Shown here: piece by piece, positions 26,503-34,871 of the stretch
Layout of the letters: each line of letters opens with the position of its first letter
Position numbering within the stretch: the stretch's first letter is position 1
Assembly: GCF_900188235.1 (NCBI RefSeq)
Contig: NZ_FZNT01000003.1
Location: 310,001-374,000, forward strand
Direction of reading: 5' to 3'
Origin: Lutibacter agarilyticus
GTDB lineage: Bacteria > Bacteroidota > Bacteroidia > Flavobacteriales > Flavobacteriaceae
Length of the DNA stretch: 64,000 nt
Program-made: the position numbers and the translations under genes
The notes under the pieces: model-generated
What the model was told of the DNA's origin: nothing
Database searches by the model: none
Seen by the model: only the letters and a program-made list of their open reading frames with translations

Positions 26503-27699
26503 TTAGTTGTATACGTTTGATTTATGCTCGTGTATATCTAATCCGTCTACTTCTTCTTCTTTAGAAACTCTAAGACCAATTGTTTTCTTCAAAACAAACA
26601 ACACTATAAATGCTGTAACAACCGCCCAAGCACCAATTGCTAACACACCAATTGCCTGCACTCCTAATTGAGCAAATCCACCACCATAAAGTAAACCTCC
26701 ATCAGTTGCAAATACACCAACCAATAATGTACCTAAAGCACCACAAACACCGTGAACTGAAACAGCACCTACTGGATCGTCAATATTTAATTTTTTATCA
26801 ATAAAGTCAATTGAGAATACTACAACAGCACCTCCTATAATTCCAATAATTAAAGCACCTACCGGACTAACAGCAGCACAACCAGCTGTAATTGCTACTA
26901 AACCTGCTAAAGCACCGTTCAATGTCATTGAAATATCAGGCTTACCATAAGAAATCCAAGACACAATCATTGCCGTTACTGCACCCGCAGCAGCAGCTAA
27001 ATTGGTAGTAATTACGATTCCTGCAACAGCATTTGCACTATCTCCAGAAATTGCCAATTCAGAACCAGCGTTAAAACCAAACCAACCTAACCATAGGATT
27101 AACACCCCTAAAGCTCCAATTAATAAGTTGTGACCTGGGATTGCATTTGATTTTCCGTTTGTATATTTTCCAATTCTTGGACCTACTAAAATTGCACCAA
27201 CTAAAGCAGCCCATCCACCAACAGAGTGCACTACAGTTGAACCTGCAAAATCAATAAAACCTAGTTCAGTTAACCAACCTTCACCTTGCCACACCCAGTG
27301 ACCAGAAATTGGATAAATAACTACAGTCATAATAAATGAGAAAATGATATATGTTGAAAATTTTGTTCTCCCCGCTACAGCTCCAGAAACAATTGTTGCT
27401 GCTGTTGCTGCAAAAACGGTTTGAAAGAACAAATTGTGCATATCTTCCGAATTGCTATAAAATAAAGTTGGAGAACCTATAAAAGACCCTATTGTTTCTC
27501 CATACATTACCGTGTAACCAATGGCCCAAAAACCAATAGTACCGATACAAAGGTCCATAATATTTTTCATAATAATATTCCCCGCATTTTTTGATCTGGT
27601 AAAACCAGTCTCAACAAGCGTAAATCCTGCTTGCATAAAAAACACTAAAATCCCGCAGATTACTATCCACATTAAATCTAAAACAGCGTTAGCTTCCAT
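26503..27699 (-). CDS. amt: Ammonium transporter (second copy)
   Basis: 398-residue Amt channel. Pore and gate landmarks: FAGSTVVHSVGGWAALVGAI, FNAGSELAISGD, and VSVHGVCGALGTLLVG. It is clearly a different Amt type from the copy at 23482 (shorter, with changes in many helices) while keeping the same tail motif GLRVSKEEEVDGLDIHEH, which may be the PII docking region. It lies between its own PII gene (39 bases upstream) and an outer-membrane protein gene. Confidence 0.93.
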   Translation of the reverse strand: MEANAVLDLMWIVICGILVFFMQAGFTLVETGFTRSKNAGNIIMKNIMDLCIGTIGFWAIGYTVMYGETIGSFIGSPTLFYSNSEDMHNLFFQTVFAATAATIVSGAVAGRTKFSTYIIFSFIMTVVIYPISGHWVWQGEGWLTELGFIDFAGSTVVHSVGGWAALVGAILVGPRIGKYTNGKSNAIPGHNLLIGALGVLILWLGWFGFNAGSELAISGDSANAVAGIVITTNLAAAAGAVTAMIVSWISYGKPDISMTLNGALAGLVAITAGCAAVSPVGALIIGIIGGAVVVFSIDFIDKKLNIDDPVGAVSVHGVCGALGTLLVGVFATDGGLLYGGGFAQLGVQAIGVLAIGAWAVVTAFIVLFVLKKTIGLRVSKEEEVDGLDIHEHKSNVYN

Positions 27700-27738
27700 A
27701 ATATTCTTGTTTAAATTGTTTGTTCGTTTTATCTAAAT

Positions 27739-28077
27739 TTATTTTACAGCTTCGATGCCCTTTTCTTTCGTTCTTATTCTATAAGTCTCCTCAATATTTG
27801 AAACGAATATTTTACCATCACCTACTGAACCTGTAAAAGCAGACTTTAAAACTGCATCTACAGCTATCTCTAAAAATGGGTCTGAAACTACTATTGATAA
27901 ATACCTGCGCTGTATATCAGTAGTACTATAACTAACACCTCTATAAACATGACCTTGTTTTTCATTTCCTACTCCAGTTACATCCCAGTAACTAAAAAAA
28001 TTAACTTCTATTTGATGTAAAGCATCCTTAACTTCATCAAATTTTGATTTTCGAATAATAGCTTCGATTTTCTTCAT
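27739..28077 (-). CDS. glnK: P-II family nitrogen regulator (second copy)
   Basis: 112 residues and nearly the same protein as the PII at 24792, including the T-loop YRGVSY and the nucleotide-binding GDGKIFVS. Variable positions include the C-terminal tail (KGIEAVK against RGSDSLK) and residues 70-85, the region between the T-loop and the C-terminal strand. The near identity, with each copy sitting beside a different Amt, suggests duplication of a glnK-amt unit followed by divergence of the transporter rather than of the regulator. Confidence 0.95.
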   Translation of the reverse strand: MKKIEAIIRKSKFDEVKDALHQIEVNFFSYWDVTGVGNEKQGHVYRGVSYSTTDIQRRYLSIVVSDPFLEIAVDAVLKSAFTGSVGDGKIFVSNIEETYRIRTKEKGIEAVK

Positions 28078-28109
28078 AATAAAAATGATTTTTATAATTG
28101 ATTTCGAGT

Positions 28110-28191
28110 CAAAAATATATTTATTTTATTTTACCCCCTAATTTTTTAGGGGGTAAAATATTATTTTTATGTTTTATAGATTTTTACCCCT
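28110..28191 (-). promoter_or_regulatory. Promoter and palindromic operator of glnK-amt-porin (second copy)
   Basis: Minus-strand -7 box TATTTTTG (28117-28110). A perfect 14-bp inverted repeat, TATTTTACCCCCTA at 28127-28140 and its complement at 28147-28160, is centred 26.5 bases upstream of the box, exactly as before the other glnK. A half-site ACCCCT lies at 28186-28191, 53 bases from the first arm (54 in the other copy). Predicted leader about 27 bases. Confidence 0.7.
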
Positions 28192-28373
28192 GTTTTTTTA
28201 TAGGTATAATAAAATTATGTTAATTTTTATATTATTAACAAATTAATAAATAAGAATGTTTTCCAAGAAAATGAAAAAGAATAAGTTCAGTAAAAAAATT
28301 ACTATGCTATTTTAACATAAATCAACATCAATTTTAACCTTCAAGCAACTAAAAAAGCGATGATGGTTAATCT

Positions 28374-28409
28374 AGTGAATAAAAAACGACAATTATTCAC
28401 TCTTTTTTT
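28374..28409 (+). other. Terminator-like hairpin in a gene-free stretch
   Basis: The 377 bases from 28206 to 28582 hold no convincing gene. The only structure is AGTGAATAA / TTATTCACT with a ten-base loop followed by CTTTTTTT, a plus-strand terminator without an obvious gene before it. Two tiny plus-strand frames (19 codons from 28256 and 28 codons from 28360) exist, but no TAnnTTTG box precedes them. An unrecognised small RNA or a decayed gene is possible. Confidence 0.35.
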
Positions 28410-28582
28410 AAGATTGAACAATGAAAATATTAAAAAATTAAACTAAATAGTATAAAAGAATCGTAGGATAGTATAAGGAAAAATAAAAAATAGTTTAGAT
28501 TTTATAACAAGAAACATCTAAAACCTGAAAAATTTAGAAAAAAATAAAGCGAAACAGAATAATAGTAATCGCTTAATTGGAT

Positions 28583-29545
28583 TTAGAATGTAATTTTAGC
28601 AGCATCAGACCAACTCCATTTGCCTGTTACGGTCCCTTTATTTAAGATAAGAACTCCAGGATTTGATCTAATAATTGTTTTAAGCATTGTTTCATCTCCA
28701 AAAAGCATCTCAAAATTTAAATCGTAGTCTGTTTTAATCTTTTGATAATCTTCATCCATAGAAGAAGACAATAAATAAACGGTATACCCATTATTAATTG
28801 CAACATCAGAAACTGTTTTAACACCTGTAAATCCTTGCAAATCACTTTTAGATAAATTGTAAGCAACTACCAACATTATTTTATCATTAGCAAGAACAGC
28901 ATCTGTCAAATCTTCACCATCAACAGATTCTAGATAAAAATCATGAATTGGAGGTTCTTCTTCACCTATATACTCCATCCCTTCAGGAATACTTTTACCA
29001 ATAGCATAAGGCCTAAAATCAATTATTGGTAAATGCACCAATACATGGTATGTAATATATAAAAAGGTGGAAAATGATAAAAAAGTAATCCATTTACCTG
29101 CGCTCAGTCCAAAAACAGGATGAATAAGCTTTACTTTCAAAACCAATAACAACACAAAAGCTATTAAAATAATGTTTTTATAAAACGTACCCCAAGCGGT
29201 TAATTTAACAGCATCTCCAAAGCAACCACAATCTGTCACCTTATCATAATAAGCAGAATACCAAGTTAAAAATAAAAACACCAACATAATACCTAGCAAA
29301 CTCCAAGCAGTAAATTTTGGAAAATAACCAACTAACAGCATAACTCCCAACATAATTTCAGCCAAGATTAATAAAATTGAGAATGGCAGTGCATACGGAA
29401 TTAAAAATTCCAAATTCAATACATCAGCACCAAAGTATTCTTGAAACTTGTATGCAGAACCTAACGGATCTACTAGTTTTACAAATCCAGAAAAAATAAA
29501 TGTTATGGCAACAAATAATCTAACTATAAATACAATGGCTTTCAT
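28583..29545 (-). CDS. BT_3928-like membrane protein (DoxX/MauE domain)
   Basis: 320 residues. The first 140 form a four-helix DoxX/MauE-like membrane domain (FSGFVKLVDPLGSAYKFQEY) with the DCGCFGD cysteine motif at about 106-112, as in methylamine-utilisation MauE and vitamin K reductase-like proteins that relay electrons. A further helix or two lead to a periplasmic C-terminal domain (about 205-320) that looks thioredoxin-like but lacks CxxC. Known only as a conserved Bacteroidota protein. It follows DUF1599 by six bases in the same direction. Confidence 0.75.
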   Translation of the reverse strand: MKAIVFIVRLFVAITFIFSGFVKLVDPLGSAYKFQEYFGADVLNLEFLIPYALPFSILLILAEIMLGVMLLVGYFPKFTAWSLLGIMLVFLFLTWYSAYYDKVTDCGCFGDAVKLTAWGTFYKNIILIAFVLLLVLKVKLIHPVFGLSAGKWITFLSFSTFLYITYHVLVHLPIIDFRPYAIGKSIPEGMEYIGEEEPPIHDFYLESVDGEDLTDAVLANDKIMLVVAYNLSKSDLQGFTGVKTVSDVAINNGYTVYLLSSSMDEDYQKIKTDYDLNFEMLFGDETMLKTIIRSNPGVLILNKGTVTGKWSWSDAAKITF

Positions 29546-29551
29546 ATACTA

Positions 29552-30091
29552 CTAATTTTCGTTTAAATGAATTAAAGCAAAAACAGCATAATTTATCATA
29601 TCCTGATAATTTGCATCAATTCCTTCGGAAACAATTGTTTTCCCTTTGTTATCTTCAATTTGTTTTACACGTAATAGTTTTTGAAGAATTAAATCGGTTA
29701 AAGAACTTACACGCATATCGCGCCAAGCTTCGCCATAATCATGATTTTTATCTTCCATTAACTGCTTTGTAATTGCAATATGCTTGTCGTATAAAGCAAC
29801 TGCTTCTTCTGTTTCAATATCTGGCTGTTCTACAACGCCTTTTTCTAACTGAATTAGTGCCATTACAGCATAATTAATAATTCCTATAAATTCAGAAACT
29901 TCACCTTCATCAACTTTTCGAGTATCATTCTGTTGCAACTGACGAATGCGTTGCGCTTTTATAAAAATTTGATCGGTTAACGATGGTAAACGTAAAATTC
30001 TCCAAGCACTTCCGTAATCTTGTAACTTATTAATATATAAGGAGCGGCATTTTTGAATAACCGCGTTGTATTGTTTTGAAGTTTGTTGCAT
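29552..30091 (-). CDS. DUF1599 protein (duplicated domain)
   Basis: 179 residues made of two copies of one helical unit: LQDYGSAWRILRLPSLTDQI and KNHDYGEAWRDMRVSSLTDL, each followed by a basic helix (KAQRIRQLQ, KLLRVKQIE) and INYAVxALIxL. This duplicated pattern defines DUF1599, thought to be related to all-alpha nucleotide pyrophosphohydrolases (MazG-like), but activity is unproven. Forms a two-gene operon with the BT_3928-like gene; divergent from the LOG gene. Start ATG at 30091. Confidence 0.85.
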   Translation of the reverse strand: MQQTSKQYNAVIQKCRSLYINKLQDYGSAWRILRLPSLTDQIFIKAQRIRQLQQNDTRKVDEGEVSEFIGIINYAVMALIQLEKGVVEQPDIETEEAVALYDKHIAITKQLMEDKNHDYGEAWRDMRVSSLTDLILQKLLRVKQIEDNKGKTIVSEGIDANYQDMINYAVFALIHLNEN

Positions 30092-30157
30092 GTAACTATT
30101 AATTATTTCCGTAAATTTCGAACAAATTTAACGAATTAAAAAATCAATTATCTATTA

Positions 30158-30739
30158 ATGAAAAATATTGCTGTTTTTTGCGGGTCGAGTTTAGGTTTTA
30201 ATGAAGTTTATAAAAATGATGCGGTAAAATTAGGGCTTCATTTTGCCAAAAATAACATTGGAATGGTTTATGGAGGTGGAAAAATTGGTATGATGGGCGT
30301 AATTGCCGATACTATTTTGGAAAACAAAGGAGAAGTTATTGGTGTAATTCCGGGTTTGTTACGAAAAGAAGAAGTTGCTCACGAAAACATTACCCAAATG
30401 ATTGTTACCAAAACAATGAGCAAACGCAAGGTGAAAATAAGCAAATTGGTACATGGCTACATCGCATTACCCGGCGGATTTGGCACCTTAGATGAAATTT
30501 TTGAAGCACTAACATTAAACCAATTAGGTATTGAAAAAAAACCTGTAGGAGTATTAAACACCAACGGATTTTTTAACTATATGTTAAAACAACTAGATGT
30601 AATGGTAATTGAAGGTTACTTAAAACAATCAAACAAAGACATGTTAATTGTTAGCGATTGTGTTAACGACTTGGTTTTAAAAATGATGAACTATAAAGCA
30701 CCAGAAATGACAAAGGTAATTAATAAGGTAGTAAGATAA
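30158..30739 (+). CDS. LOG-family protein (TIGR00730)
   Basis: 193-residue cytosolic protein with the lysine-decarboxylase-like fold. The signature PGGFGTLDEIFEALT and the N-terminal CGSSLGFNEVY and VYGGGKIGMMG motifs mark the LONELY GUY family, nucleoside 5'-monophosphate phosphoribohydrolases that release free bases (cytokinins in plants). In most bacteria its physiological substrate is unknown. Its stop overlaps the folP start by one base (TAATG). Confidence 0.9.
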   Translation: MKNIAVFCGSSLGFNEVYKNDAVKLGLHFAKNNIGMVYGGGKIGMMGVIADTILENKGEVIGVIPGLLRKEEVAHENITQMIVTKTMSKRKVKISKLVHGYIALPGGFGTLDEIFEALTLNQLGIEKKPVGVLNTNGFFNYMLKQLDVMVIEGYLKQSNKDMLIVSDCVNDLVLKMMNYKAPEMTKVINKVVR

Positions 30740-31566
30740 TGAGCACTATTAATTGTAACGGAACATTAATTGATCTTTCTTCGCCAAAAGTTATGGGTAT
30801 TTTAAATATTACGCCCGATTCTTTTTTTGATGGTGGCAAATATTCAAATGAAGAAGCTATTATTTCACAGGTTGAAAAAATGCTAACTGATGGCGCTACT
30901 TTTATTGATATTGGAGCTTACTCATCAAGACCAGGCGCTAAACACATTTCAGAAGAAGAAGAATTAAACCGAATTGTTCCCGTAATTCAATTATTAGTTA
31001 AAGAATTTCCTAACATAATTATTTCAATAGACACCTTCCGAAGTATTGTTGCTGAACAGTGCATTAAACACGGCGCTTGTATAATTAATGACATTTCCGC
31101 AGGAAGTTTGGATACCGAAATGTTTTCAACCATCGCAAAATTACAAGTACCTTATATTATTATGCATATGCAAGGTTCACCTCAAAATATGCAGAACAAT
31201 CCTACTTACACAAATATAACGCAAGAGGTATTATACTATTTTTCAACTAAAATTTCAGAATTACGTGCTTTAGGCGTAAATGACATTATTATTGATGTAG
31301 GCTTTGGCTTTGGAAAAACCATAGACCATAATTATGAACTTTTAAAAAACCTACCATTATTTAAAAATTTAGAAGTCCCAATGCTTGTTGGTATTTCAAG
31401 AAAATCAATGCTGAACAAACCTTTAAACATTTCAGCAGAAGAAGCATTAAACGCAACAACTTCGGCAAATACAATTGCATTGCTAAATGGCACAAACATT
31501 TTACGTGTACACGATGTAAAAGAAGCAACACAAGCCATTAAAATAGTTGAACTATTAAATAATTAA
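30739..31566 (+). CDS. folP: Dihydropteroate synthase
   Basis: Folate pathway enzyme joining 6-hydroxymethyl-dihydropterin pyrophosphate with p-aminobenzoate; the sulfonamide target. The 275 residues contain GILNITPDSFFDGGKY, the DIGAYSSRPGA loop, SIDTFRSIVAEQ, NDISAG, the IIMHMQGSPQNMQ loop, DVGFGFGKTIDHN and GISRKSML, in the usual TIM-barrel order. Translationally coupled to the LOG gene by one-base overlap and followed within five bases by a lipoprotein gene, then cdaA. Confidence 0.95.
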   Translation: MSTINCNGTLIDLSSPKVMGILNITPDSFFDGGKYSNEEAIISQVEKMLTDGATFIDIGAYSSRPGAKHISEEEELNRIVPVIQLLVKEFPNIIISIDTFRSIVAEQCIKHGACIINDISAGSLDTEMFSTIAKLQVPYIIMHMQGSPQNMQNNPTYTNITQEVLYYFSTKISELRALGVNDIIIDVGFGFGKTIDHNYELLKNLPLFKNLEVPMLVGISRKSMLNKPLNISAEEALNATTSANTIALLNGTNILRVHDVKEATQAIKIVELLNN

Positions 31567-31570
31567 TTGA

Positions 31571-32281
31571 ATGAAAAAATTACTTCCACTTTTAACTTTA
31601 CTATTTTTAATAAGTTGTTCTAAACAAGAATTAAAAATTCCTACGTTAAATATTTCAGGATTACAAGAACTTCACAATCACTCACAGGTTTGGTTATTTT
31701 TTGAAGTTAAAGGAAATGACACCATTGCAAAAGTAAATCGAAAAAATACCATAAGCACCACGCATTGGATTTATAATATTGACAAACGCCTATCTTTAAA
31801 AACGATTATTCCAACCTTAACCAAATTAAAATACAAACATGCTAACGGAGTACATTCAAAAGAAGGTATGCACAACTACTTTAGCTACTCTGATACGATT
31901 TCAAAAAAATTAACTTTTTTTGAATTTGATGCTACGGAATATAAAACAGACAGTATTTTATCAAAATACTATTTAAAAACGAATAGTGATACTTATAACA
32001 AATTCAACAATATCAGCATTACCTTCAACCCAAACAACACTTTGATTAATGATGCTAAAATGGAAAAAGGTGAATTAAAAGACACACTACTTGATTTTAT
32101 AGATTTTTCTTCGGAAGGAAAACAAACAATGTTGCATTTAAATTTTAATGAAGATTTACTGTATCAAGATTATTTATATTACAGTACAATGATTTCATCT
32201 TTAAAAGCACCACACCTATTAATTAATAATTTAGAGTTTATTTTTAACCCAACAAAAGTTCCTGATTGCGATTGCGAATAA
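31571..32281 (+). CDS. Hypothetical lipoprotein between folP and cdaA
   Basis: 236 residues. The N-terminus MKKLLPLLTLLFLISCSKQE is a lipoprotein signal with Cys16. The mature part is rich in Lys, Asn and Thr and shows no motif I know; it ends in a short VPDCDCE. It sits four bases behind folP and 46 before cdaA in the same direction, a context kept in many Flavobacteriaceae, so a link to envelope homeostasis is conceivable but unsupported. Confidence 0.65.
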   Translation: MKKLLPLLTLLFLISCSKQELKIPTLNISGLQELHNHSQVWLFFEVKGNDTIAKVNRKNTISTTHWIYNIDKRLSLKTIIPTLTKLKYKHANGVHSKEGMHNYFSYSDTISKKLTFFEFDATEYKTDSILSKYYLKTNSDTYNKFNNISITFNPNNTLINDAKMEKGELKDTLLDFIDFSSEGKQTMLHLNFNEDLLYQDYLYYSTMISSLKAPHLLINNLEFIFNPTKVPDCDCE

Positions 32282-32327
32282 CTACTTTGTGTGTGATCTT
32301 TTTCATACTTTTACAAAAACCTTTTGA

Positions 32328-33101
32328 ATGCTCGACTTTTTAGACTTTTCTATTTTAGATGCCTTAGACATTGTTTTAGTAGCTGTACTATTATATTATG
32401 TGTACAAATTATTAAAAGGAACAGTTGCTATTAATATCTTTATTGGAATCACCTTAATTGTTTTAATTTGGAAAATTACCGAAGCCTTGCAAATGAAAAT
32501 GCTAAGTGGCTTGCTTGGAACTTTATTAGGATTAGGCGCTATAGCGGTACTTATTGTATTTCAACCTGAAGTTCGGAAGTTTTTATTAATGCTAGGTTCT
32601 ACAAATTTTTCCAACAGACGCAACTTTTTAAAACAGCTAAAGTTTTTGAAAACAGAAATTCACACCACAATGAATGTTGAAGCTGTGGTAAAAGCTTGCG
32701 ATGCTATGGCAAAAACAAAAACAGGTGCATTAATTGTATTGGAACGTACACACAACTTAGATTTTGTAAAATCTACTGGCGACCAAATGAATGCCGAAAT
32801 TAACCAGCCTATTTTAGAGAGCATCTTTTACAAAAATAGTCCGCTACATGATGGCGCTATGATTATTAAAGAAAATTTCATCATTGCAACTCGAATTGTG
32901 TTACCACTTTCAAACAAACACCTTCCTTCTAGATTTGGTTTAAGACACAGAGCTGCCATTGGAATTACAGAAAAAACGGATGCACTTTGCTTAGTGGTTT
33001 CTGAAGAAACAGGTAAAATGTCTTATATAAAAGATGGTGAATTTGTGTTTTTTAAAAATAACAATGAATTGATTGAAACAATCAGATACGACTTAAATTA
33101 A
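32328..33101 (+). CDS. cdaA: Diadenylate cyclase, CdaA type
   Basis: Makes the second messenger cyclic di-AMP from two ATP at the membrane. 257 residues: three membrane helices (about 10-85) followed by the DAC domain with the catalytic motifs SPLHDGAMII (DGA) and LRHRAAIGI (RHR). The usual Firmicutes partner CdaR is not adjacent; instead a lipoprotein and folP precede it. In Gram-positive bacteria c-di-AMP controls potassium and wall stress; the Bacteroidota role is less clear. Convergent with the ABC exporter gene, only six bases between stops. Confidence 0.93.
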   Translation: MLDFLDFSILDALDIVLVAVLLYYVYKLLKGTVAINIFIGITLIVLIWKITEALQMKMLSGLLGTLLGLGAIAVLIVFQPEVRKFLLMLGSTNFSNRRNFLKQLKFLKTEIHTTMNVEAVVKACDAMAKTKTGALIVLERTHNLDFVKSTGDQMNAEINQPILESIFYKNSPLHDGAMIIKENFIIATRIVLPLSNKHLPSRFGLRHRAAIGITEKTDALCLVVSEETGKMSYIKDGEFVFFKNNNELIETIRYDLN

Positions 33102-33107
33102 AACCGT

Positions 33108-34871
33108 TTAAGCAATTTCATTAGCAAACTGCATATTGTATAGGTTTTTATAGTAGCCATCTTTTTTCAACAGCTCTAAATGCGAACCTTGCTCAACAAT
33201 TCCACCTTGATCCATGACTATTATTTTATCCGCTTTTTTAACCGTTGTTAACCTATGTGCGATAATAATTGAGGTTTGATGTTTAGTTATTTTATCAGTT
33301 GCTTTTTGAATTAATTTTTCTGAATACGAATCAATAGATGATGTTGCTTCATCTAAAATTAGTACACTTGGCTTACTAACATAGGCACGTAAAAAAGCAA
33401 TTAACTGTCGCTGACCCGAAGACAACATAACACCACGCTCTTTTACATTATATAAATAGTTATTAGGTAAACTCATAATAAAATCATGAATTCCTATTTC
33501 TTTAGCAGCTTTTTTAACTTCCTCCAAAGTAATTTCATTGTTGCTCAATACAATATTGTTATATATTGAATCAGAGAACAAGAAAACATCTTGTAGTACA
33601 ACCGCAATTTCTTTCCTTAATGAAGGCAATGTATATTGTTCAATATTATGATTGTCTATACAAATTTCTCCTGAATCAATTTCATAAAAACGATTCACCA
33701 AATTTATAATGGTAGATTTCCCTGCTCCAGTAGCACCAACAATGGCCACAGTTTCACCAGCCTTTACGTTAAATGAAATTCCCTTCAACACTTCTTCACC
33801 TTTAATATAGCTGAAATGCACTTTTTTAAACTTTATATCTCCGGCAAAATGCGTTGCTTCAACATTTCCTGTTTTGGCTATCTGACTTTCAGTATCTAGT
33901 ATTTCAAAAACACGATCTCCTGCCACCATTCCCATTTGAAGTGTATTGAATTTATCTGCAATTTGCCTTAAAGGTCTAAACAACATTTGAGACATCATAA
34001 TAAAAGCAATAATTTCACCAGCATTTGTACCTCCATTATTAACCACATCTAAACCTCCAAACCAAACTAACAATCCAACAGCAATAGATGACAATATTTC
34101 AGCAATTGGAAAGAAAATAGAATAATACCAAACTGTTCTTACATGCGCTTTTTTATGCTTCTCATTAATTTTTACAAAATTCTCGTATTCAATTTTTTCA
34201 CGATTAAAAAGCTGTACAATGTTCATTCCTGTAACCCGCTCTTGAACAAAGCCGTTTAAATTTGCTACCTGAGACCGAACATCTTGAAAAGCAGACTTTA
34301 TAGCAATTTGAAAAACTTTTGTAGCATACACTAAAATTGGAAGGATTATAAAAGCAATTAAAGCTAATTTCCAATTCATCCATAACATTACCAAAGCAAC
34401 CACAAACATTTTTAGAAAATCGCTGATAATCATAAACAAACCACCTCCAAAAAACTGCGCAATAGTTTCCGTATCACTTACCAACCTAGTCACTAATTTA
34501 CCTACTGAAGATTGATCAAAATAAGCCATTTTAAATTGCAACATATGTTTTTGCAATTTCACACGGATGTCTTTAATAATATGTTGGCCTAACCAATTTA
34601 CTTTGTATATAAATATGAATTGTAAAAAAACTTCAGCTAACAAAAAACCACACATCAACAACGAGAAATACAACAACCCATCTTTATCTTTATTTTCAAA
34701 ATAATTATTTACAATTTCTTGTAATAATATTGGCTTGGCTACAGAAACTAACGACAATAATATAGCTGACAACGTACCTACAAAAAATTGCCAACGGTAG
34801 TTCTTAGCAAACCCCATTAGTCGTTTAAATATTTTTGCATCAAAAGCCTTTCCTGTCACTTTTTTACTCAT
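33108..34871 (-). CDS. ABC exporter (membrane and ATPase domains fused)
   Basis: 587-residue half-transporter: six membrane helices (about 20-320) then a nucleotide-binding domain with Walker A GATGAGKST, the signature LSSGQRQL, Walker B VLILDEATSS and the switch His in IIAHRL. The intracellular loops and length match MsbA/LmrA-type lipid or drug exporters, working as a homodimer. Substrate unknown; in this phylum such genes are often annotated as lipid A exporters. Overlaps truA by eight bases, so it is probably read from the truA promoter. Confidence 0.88.
   Translation of the reverse strand: MSKKVTGKAFDAKIFKRLMGFAKNYRWQFFVGTLSAILLSLVSVAKPILLQEIVNNYFENKDKDGLLYFSLLMCGFLLAEVFLQFIFIYKVNWLGQHIIKDIRVKLQKHMLQFKMAYFDQSSVGKLVTRLVSDTETIAQFFGGGLFMIISDFLKMFVVALVMLWMNWKLALIAFIILPILVYATKVFQIAIKSAFQDVRSQVANLNGFVQERVTGMNIVQLFNREKIEYENFVKINEKHKKAHVRTVWYYSIFFPIAEILSSIAVGLLVWFGGLDVVNNGGTNAGEIIAFIMMSQMLFRPLRQIADKFNTLQMGMVAGDRVFEILDTESQIAKTGNVEATHFAGDIKFKKVHFSYIKGEEVLKGISFNVKAGETVAIVGATGAGKSTIINLVNRFYEIDSGEICIDNHNIEQYTLPSLRKEIAVVLQDVFLFSDSIYNNIVLSNNEITLEEVKKAAKEIGIHDFIMSLPNNYLYNVKERGVMLSSGQRQLIAFLRAYVSKPSVLILDEATSSIDSYSEKLIQKATDKITKHQTSIIIAHRLTTVKKADKIIVMDQGGIVEQGSHLELLKKDGYYKNLYNMQFANEIA

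Noticed and set aside
28127-28160. GC-rich inverted repeat as a plain transcription terminator
   Set aside because: No gene ends there on either strand, and the same repeat with the same spacing to a promoter box precedes the other glnK.
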